Origin: Mnemiopsis leidyi
Lineage: Eukaryota; Ctenophora; Tentaculata; Lobata; Bolinopsidae
Direction: 5' to 3'
NCBI GenBank assembly: GCA_000226015.1
Contig: JH153212.1
Span: 195,476-216,747, forward strand
DNA length: 21,272 nt
In this document: piece by piece, positions 1-7,300 of the stretch
How positions within the stretch are numbered: the first letter of the stretch is position 1
Layout of the letters: each line of letters begins with the position of its first letter
The notes under the pieces: generated by a model
Databases searched by the model: none
Told to the model about the DNA's origin: nothing
What the model saw: the letters and a program-made list of their open reading frames with translations, nothing else
Program-made: the position numbers and the translations under genes

Positions 1-80
<80 letters not shown>
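1..80. repeat. (CA)n microsatellite
   Basis: Uninterrupted CA dinucleotide repeat of about 40 units at the left edge of the window, ending where the sequence becomes CTACTAGATAG. It may extend further left. It presumably lies in an upstream intron of the GALNT gene. Confidence 0.98.
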
Positions 81-83
<3 letters not shown>

Positions 84-1101
84 CTAGATAGATGGAAATT
101 ATATGGCATGCCACCCAATATCTCACTTTTAACAGATCTTATCTGACACGATCTCACATACACTCACCTGATCACGTCTAAGTGTTATAGAAGTTTAGAG
201 ATAATATCTTGTCGGGGAGAACCCAGCAAATTGCCAGGAACCTCCTCACAGCGCGATAGAGGAACCACGTAGTTACCACGTGTACCGACTACTGATAAGT
301 GTGGTTTCCATGGCAACACACGTGTATTTCCACAGTCTCCCTCCTGGAATGAAGAACTTATCTAACTCTTGAATACTTTAAATAGTTCTGTGTGCGACCA
401 ACAGGTGTTATCTCATTGATCAACCTCGAGGATCACTTGCTGAATATTGAAAGCTGAAATTGATTACACCTATTGATTCTTAATAAGAGCTAAAACTGCA
501 GATTGCATCGCAGTAGTTTTTTAAAAGTTCTAATTATGTACTCTAATTAAAAGTTCCAATTACTCAAATTTTTTACGTGGCCTATAGATAAGTCGATATA
601 AAAACTTACCCAATAAATACACATATTACTAATATAATGGAATACAATTTTACTGGACTATACCTCTACATTTAGTACTACAAACAGTTCTAAAGATCGC
701 CTCCCTACTGATACGTATGACGTACAAGTGTCAAGTACTAATTAACACGTTCATTAATTTCATTGTTTACCTAAACGTCTGAGTTTTAAAAGGACCTCTT
801 TGTCAGTATATCTATAAAGTTTTACCCTCACACAATATTAGAGCATTAATTGTTCTAGTTTGCTTTACATAGCAACCTCATTCATAATGTGGAAGTGATC
901 AAAATGAGATGTTCATAAAGACCTCATGACATTAAGTTGGATTATAATGGTTAATTATCCACTATGGGTGCTGGAAGGACCTCTGAATAGCCTTATATGA
1001 TATTGCAACGATGAGGCTGATTTTGACTGATCTTCGATTTGTGAATCTAAATGTTGAAGTTGAAGAATTTCAAACAAGATAGCTTCAATTTCGTTTTTCT
1101 C
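81..1101. other. Upstream GALNT intron, no exon recognised
   Basis: I see no convincing coding exon here. In particular there is no DxH-containing exon of the GALNT catalytic domain, which must lie further left. The stretch 230-330 is locally richer in CpG, CACGTG and palindromic motifs and is listed separately. Confidence 0.6.
277..324. promoter_or_regulatory. X-box (RFX-like) site flanked by two CACGTG E-boxes
   Basis: GTTTCCATGGCAAC at 304-317 differs by one base from the palindromic X-box GTTGCCATGGCAAC bound by RFX transcription factors. CACGTG E-boxes sit on both sides at 277-282 and 319-324. The cluster lies in presumed intron sequence of GALNT. That it works as an enhancer or alternative promoter is inference; the motif match itself is direct. 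Confidence 0.4.
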
Positions 1102-1293
1102 CTCACATCTTCATCTAGTAATGTAGCTTACTCTGAATATAGCCAACTCTGAAGCTCACATCTTTATCTAGTAATGTAGCTTACTCTGAATATAGCTAGC
1201 TAACTCTGAAACTCACATCTTTATCTAGTAATGTAGCTAACTCTGAAACTCACATCTTTATCTAGTAATATAGCTAACTCTGAAACTCCCCAG
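1102..1293. repeat. Minisatellite abutting a 3' splice site
   Basis: Four tandem copies of a unit beginning CTCACATCTTTATCTAG and ending AACTCTGAAA start at 1102, 1155, 1212 and 1249 (lengths 53, 57, 37 and 37). The first two contain an extra TTACTCTGAATATAG segment. The array ends at 1285, and the next eight bases, CTCCCCAG, are the acceptor of the GALNT exon starting at 1294. These bases look like the start of a fifth unit. Confidence 0.9.
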
Positions 1294-1351
1294 ACTATCG
1301 AGTGGAGTTCTATGGATCTGGTCAGTGGCCGAGCTCCGATGTCCGCCATAG
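1294..1351 (+). CDS. GALNT: GALNT exon (a), catalytic domain
   Basis: 19 codons plus one base, reading [12 protein letters not shown] and onward. The acceptor is CTCCCCAG and the donor GTTTGT. The single leftover G joins the GG of the next exon to give the Gly before [10 protein letters not shown]. This short exon shows only weak family similarity; it is supported mainly by its phase and position. Confidence 0.7.
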
Positions 1352-4300
1352 GTTTGTTTTCGAGATGTTTAGTACACATCAGTAAAGTTAGGAGGAGTGT
1401 TATTGGACTATGTGTTACACAATATGAAGATATTAAGAGTTTGCAATTCCGCTTACATTTTCAAATTCAGGGTCGTACAATCTGCTACTAAATTACAATT
1501 GGTACCCTATACCTGAAGCTGAACAACAGAGAAGACGTGCTGAGCATGGAAAAAACTGGGCAATTTCCCCAATCAGGTCCTCTTTTTTAGCTTTTTATGA
1601 CCTGTTTTAGCTTTTTATGATTGTTCAAAAATTCATTTAAATGTACTTGAATTTTTAGTGTTATCACTCAATTATATGTACAAATTAGTGTTATTTTATA
1701 TGTTTGTATTCTAGGTCGCCAGCAATGGCTGGAGGATTGTTTGCTATAAATAGAAAATATTTCCACGACTTGGGAGCGTACGACACAAAAATGAACGTTT
1801 GGGGCGGAGAAAACACCGAAATTAGTATAAGGTTAGTTGCTGTTTAGTCATTGCTTAGTTATCACCTAGTTATCGCTTAGTTTTTGATTAGTTATTGCTT
1901 ATTTATCGCTTAGTTTTTGCTAAGTAATTGCTTAGCTATTGCTTACTTACTAGATAACTGCGTTTAATTACTGCGACAGGTTATTGGAAAAATGCTTTTG
2001 AGGATTCGAAAATTTTATCACTCCTTGAATCTTCATATTCTAGTTAATATCACGATATCCAAGTTGCAGTAACAGAAAAAAGTCACTGTTATCCAACAAA
2101 TAGTCAGAAAGCAATATCCAAGTATCAAGTATGGTCAAATCGCCTAACCGTAATAATTGCGATCTTGTTTCTCGACGTTGACATGTCACATTCTTAGATG
2201 TAATTGTAGATGTCCGCAATTATTAACTCCCTAAAAATATATAGTATGTGTCTTCATAGCTCCGGAGATGTAAAAAATTCGTTGATTTGAATCTCAGCAA
2301 ACTATAGCCGACTATGTGATATCAAATATTTGCAAAAAATGAACTTATGTCTGTAATCAATGCAGAAGAAGGAAGAAAGAGTATTGTCGGCCAGGAAATA
2401 ATGACAGTTACACTACAAGCAGTGACGACTGTCAATTTCTTCTTGTTCCTCATCTTATGATTTGATTTGGACTTAAGGTTGGGCTCAGGCTTTCGACTGG
2501 AGTTGCCGTGGTATATGGCTTTAACAACGCTTTGACGATGCACCTCCAACATGATGGTGTAACTAACCATTTAGTGTAGGTTGTTTTTAGCTTGAAGTAA
2601 AGGCTGAAGGAGTAAAAGAAGCAACAAGGAAATGACACGAATAACAAGGGGAATGGATAAAATTAGACATAATTATGAATTAAAGACAAACCACCGAAGA
2701 TCGTCGGTTGAAAATGTATCGACTGTGATTTTTGATCTTTCAACCAAGACAAAATTGGACACGTCCGCAAGAATTCACTAAGCAGATCTAAACTAGGTTT
2801 AGTACCTCGTATAAGTGGTTCAACTTTGAATTTTTCCTACAATTTAATGACGCATCAGCTTAACAGTGTATCGTGGAACATGGAAACAGAACACGGTATA
2901 GCTGATAGCTGCATGACACTTGTCTAAGTATTACCACTTATCTAAGTATTGTTAAATTTAGATTAACTTACTCACAACTCTGTACTATATGATAGTAGCA
3001 TTGACCAGAAGAAAAAATAAACCGATCAATAACAATCCGAAAAACTTAAAAGTCGCGGGACATTATTGATGATTATTCTATTATAATTTACTCCAAATTT
3101 TTTAAAAACAGATTACAGAGTTTAAACAACTTCGTATATTTCAATTAGGATCAGTAAAATAAGTATTGTAAAATATAATAGGCATATGAGGTGATTATAA
3201 ATGAAGGTCAATACATCGAAGAAGATCAAGCAGGTACATAAAAACCATTTCGTAGTAATGCGACTGAAAAAATAAAGGAATAGTATAATTATATTAGTAT
3301 ATCTAAAGGAATATTGCCGTTGGGGAAGATAAGTGATACTACATGGAAGTTAAAGTCATCAGTTTTGTTGTATACTGAAATGTCTAGACCTTTTTCTGAA
3401 ATATTGATGGTAAGATCTAGATAAAAACTCGTATACCTGGCACTACGGTCTACGTAGATGTTTTTGTTGTCATTTCCGGCTCTTTTCATCTCTAGTTACA
3501 AGTAACGGTGGAGCAAATAGTCCTTGACGATGCTGTGGAAACAAGATTATTTAAGTTTAGCCAGATCATCAACATATATTTTATTGTTGGATGAGAGCGT
3601 CGTTTGTCCCATGTTGATTTCTTGAAGGAGCTGGTTCATGTGAAACGATGCCCTGTTTATCATAATGTAAGCTAACCACGAATAATTGAAGGACTTTTAA
3701 ATTTTTAGGAATTTGGATGACGTTGAGCCACTTTTGAATTCTGTGAATTGTCATGTTTTTGGTCACACTTGATGATGTTTCCCGAGGTGATGTCAGATAT
3801 GCAACCAGCAACAAAAAACCTAAGCGAATCATGAGTGAAAATCTCGTGAATCTTGAAAACAATTACTTTTTGGCTGGAACGCGCGAAAATTTTTTTACCG
3901 TTCACGTGAAAAGCGCTCTCCAAGCATTTAGTAGCACTCTAAGCGCGCGCACGTTCACATTTGCTCTAGCGCGCTTGGTCTTTGATTCCGTCGTGCGACG
4001 TCATGTCATGACGTCGACACTCGACCTGTCGTGTCAATTGTCATACACGCCGAACTAACTACTATTTACTTACGAAATTGGTCGACCGTCTTACCTTGCT
4101 TCCAAGCTTGTGGCGCAAATATGAAATCATGCTGAATAAGAATTATATTAACATAAAGAATAAGAGTTAAGACGTTATATTAACATGAGGGTATGAGGTA
4201 TCGATGAGATGGAAGCTTGAAGGCAACAAATTTCGTTTATTGCAGAATTTGGACTTGTGGTGGCTCTCTTCTTTTCACACCGTGCTCGAAAGTGGGACAT

Positions 4301-7300
4301 ATCTTCAGACACGGATACCCGTACGATTTTCAGGTCTGTGGCAGATTGGATACAAATAAAAATTATCAAATTTTTATTATAAACGGTTATGGCCACTGGC
4401 CATATCTTCCAGTATTATTTGATTAAATTACTAATCATGCTTCAAATAAACCCCATTTAAGTTTTTAGATAATCGAATAGATTTTGAATGATCTGCGCAG
4501 GGGGACCATTTTCAAACAGTCCTGTTTAACTACAAGCGTGTTGCTAAAGTGTGGATGGATGCCGACGAAGAGTTCTACTACAAACTCCGACCTATGGCTA
4601 GGGAAAAAGATGTTGGTAGTGTTAGTGAGAGGTACGTGAACTTAGCGAATGTCATTATTCGAATTTCGAGCGACATGAACGTCTTATTCATGTCTGTAAA
4701 TACTTTTGGAGGCGCATTTGTCAAAGGATTGTACAGATCGTTGTAGATCATCTAAAGTTTTTGATTACAAAGAATGGACGTCTACATTTTGTTCTATTCC
4801 AGGCTGAATTTAAGAAAGTCGCTCCAATGTAAGCCGTACGATTGGTTCGTAAACAACATCACACCCAACCTTGTCTTAGAGAAGGATCTGGCTCACTATG
4901 GACAGGTAGTTAGAAAATACAACGTCAGTATTCTGTACGTTGTTTAATCTGTTTGTAGTTAGCAAATACAACGTCAGTATTCTGTACGTTGTTTAATCTG
5001 TTGAATTTGGCGGTTTGTGTCGATATTTCTGTTTGTCTGTTCGTTGGTTAAGCTGTAAGACAGTCTTTTCGACTGTCTCTTTGATTTTTTTAATTTTACG
5101 TAATTTCTAAACAAGAATCACGCCAAATCCTCCTTCCCCAGATGAGGAGTGTTTACAAAACAAATTTCTGTATCGATAACCTTGGTAACGAGTACAAGGG
5201 ACACGGCTTGAGTATTGGCACATATCCCTGTCATCCGGCGGACGGTGCTATTGACAACCAGGTTAGAGTTTTCCTGTCCTGTTTCACGTCCTGTTTTACT
5301 TCATGTTTTATAATATATATATATCCTGTTTTTATCCTGTTTTACGTCCTGTTTTACGTCCTGTTTTACGTCCTGTTTTACGTCCTGTTTAACGTCTTGT
5401 TTCACGTCATGTTTTATATCCTGTTTCACGTCCTGTTTTACGTCTTTTTCACGTCCTGTTTTACGCCCTGTTTCACGTCCTGTTTCACGTCCTGTTTTTC
5501 GTCCCTGTTTACCTCATGTTTTACGTCTTGTTTCACGTCTTGTTTCACGTCCTGTTTTACGTCCTGGTTTTACTTAAGTAGCACATGATACTTTATTCAG
5601 CTTTTTTTGCATTCGTTTGAGTCCGAATCCTCTTAAATTCACACCATTTATGTACCATTTCTACGGAAGACATTTATTCAATACCGAATCAAGAGACAAT
5701 CTTGATAAGAATTATTATCACCAATATACCTATTCGATTTTTTCGGAGGACTATGAACATAATCTGAATCAAATGTTAAGGTGTTCTGTTATCTAAATTG
5801 CAATCGAACTTCACCAGAAAGATTCCAATCGAGTTGGACCGGTCGACTGTAATCAGTTATTGTCCAAAATGGAATGGATAATTATTCACGAATATGAATT
5901 TCCTACAACCGGAAACCACAAATTCAATAAACATGATAAAAATCGTCAGAAACCCACCCGGTCACTTTCCTCAATTTATTAGCCCAAATTTCGAAAGGTT
6001 CTTTCACGGTTTTACACATTTTGTATCCAGTCTAGAAGCACCCAATAAATATTCGAGCATTATGTATAAGCTGTTAGTTTCGCTGTTCTTTCTGCACTCG
6101 TGTATGTTGTTCGTCAACGCAGATGGCAAGGAAGAAGATGAAGATGTGGAAGAATCGTCAACTATGAAGGAGTATTCCAACCTTCGCGAGGAAATGTATT
6201 CCCTCTTTGGGGCCCAACAAGGACAAGCACTGTTAGCTCTGCAGATATTGGACCTAGTCCGGGAAATCAGAAGTGTCCACGACTCTGTCAAAAGGTTGGA
6301 GAACAGGATGGATGCTCTGTCTGATGGCAGTCAGGATGATCGGATTTCTGGAATGGAGCGCACCTTGACCGACCTGAGATCGGATTTAGAATATGAGCTC
6401 GATCGTATAGACGACAAAGTTGACGACGTGGTTACTCAAATAGGTCGCGCTGACGACAAATTTGACGACGTGGTCACTCTACTCAGTCGAAAAGATGACA
6501 AAATTGATGGAATAGTCACCCGGTTAAGTCACAAGGACGAAAAAGTCGATGCCATTGTAACCAAGCTGAGCCGTTTAGACGGCAAGATCGACGTGATGAG
6601 ATCGGAAGTACGGCTAATATCGCAGTACAAGTTAACCTGGCAGAATAGCACTTGGGACGACACATACCACGCTGATTTTGTTGTCGACGGTGTTTACACA
6701 CTAAGTGGAGATTTCGGCGGCATCAACCCAGGTCAGCATCCCGGCCGCGGGATGACAGCCGAAAACAACATGGTTATAATCGACCTGGGTGGGATTTTCA
6801 GCGTACACACTGTCAAGCTGTGGAACAGAATCGAAGTCTTTCAGTCTTACGCTTTGGGTGTGTTAATTTATGTTGAAGATGAGCTCATCGGTTCGATCGT
6901 AGACGAGCAACGGCTGTACAACGTCCGTGCACACAACATCGTGTACGGCAGGAAGGTGTACGTGAAACAGAGTCTGGCGAAGAACATGAACTTTATTGAG
7001 ATTCAAGTGTTCGGGACCGGCCCCTATACTCCTGACGAGTTGGAAAGTTTTCTTTAAAAAATTGTGCAAATGTTTCAGGCTTACTGGCATAAATGTTTTC
7101 GCAAGGATTTATGGGAAACCATTTACATTCAATGATGAAGCAACTTTTGGATTGAGGACTGTCAATATTGATTTCTGATTTTTTAAAGTCGCTGTCGATT
7201 TAATAAATTGTTTGATTTTCACTGATTCGTTAGATATACATGAATCACTTGGTTGTAAAGTTTGTTAGTTTATTATTTGTTTAGAAATGCTAAAATAGTC

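Noticed and set aside
3753..4058. 101-codon plus-strand open frame over the CpG-rich patch
   Set aside because: No recognisable motif. It crosses a palindrome-rich patch and its composition is unlike the clear exons.
5262..5588. Open frame continuing from the GALNT alpha-repeat exon through the 12-bp array
   Set aside because: The Phe/Thr/Ser/Cys peptide is an artefact of the repeat. The donor at 5262 joins in phase to the beta-repeat exon.
5894..6061. Upstream in-frame Met extending the nested lectin by 56 residues
   Set aside because: The extension has no recognisable feature and would bury the signal peptide inside the protein. A good 3' splice site at 6030 also suggests that this is intron or 5'UTR.
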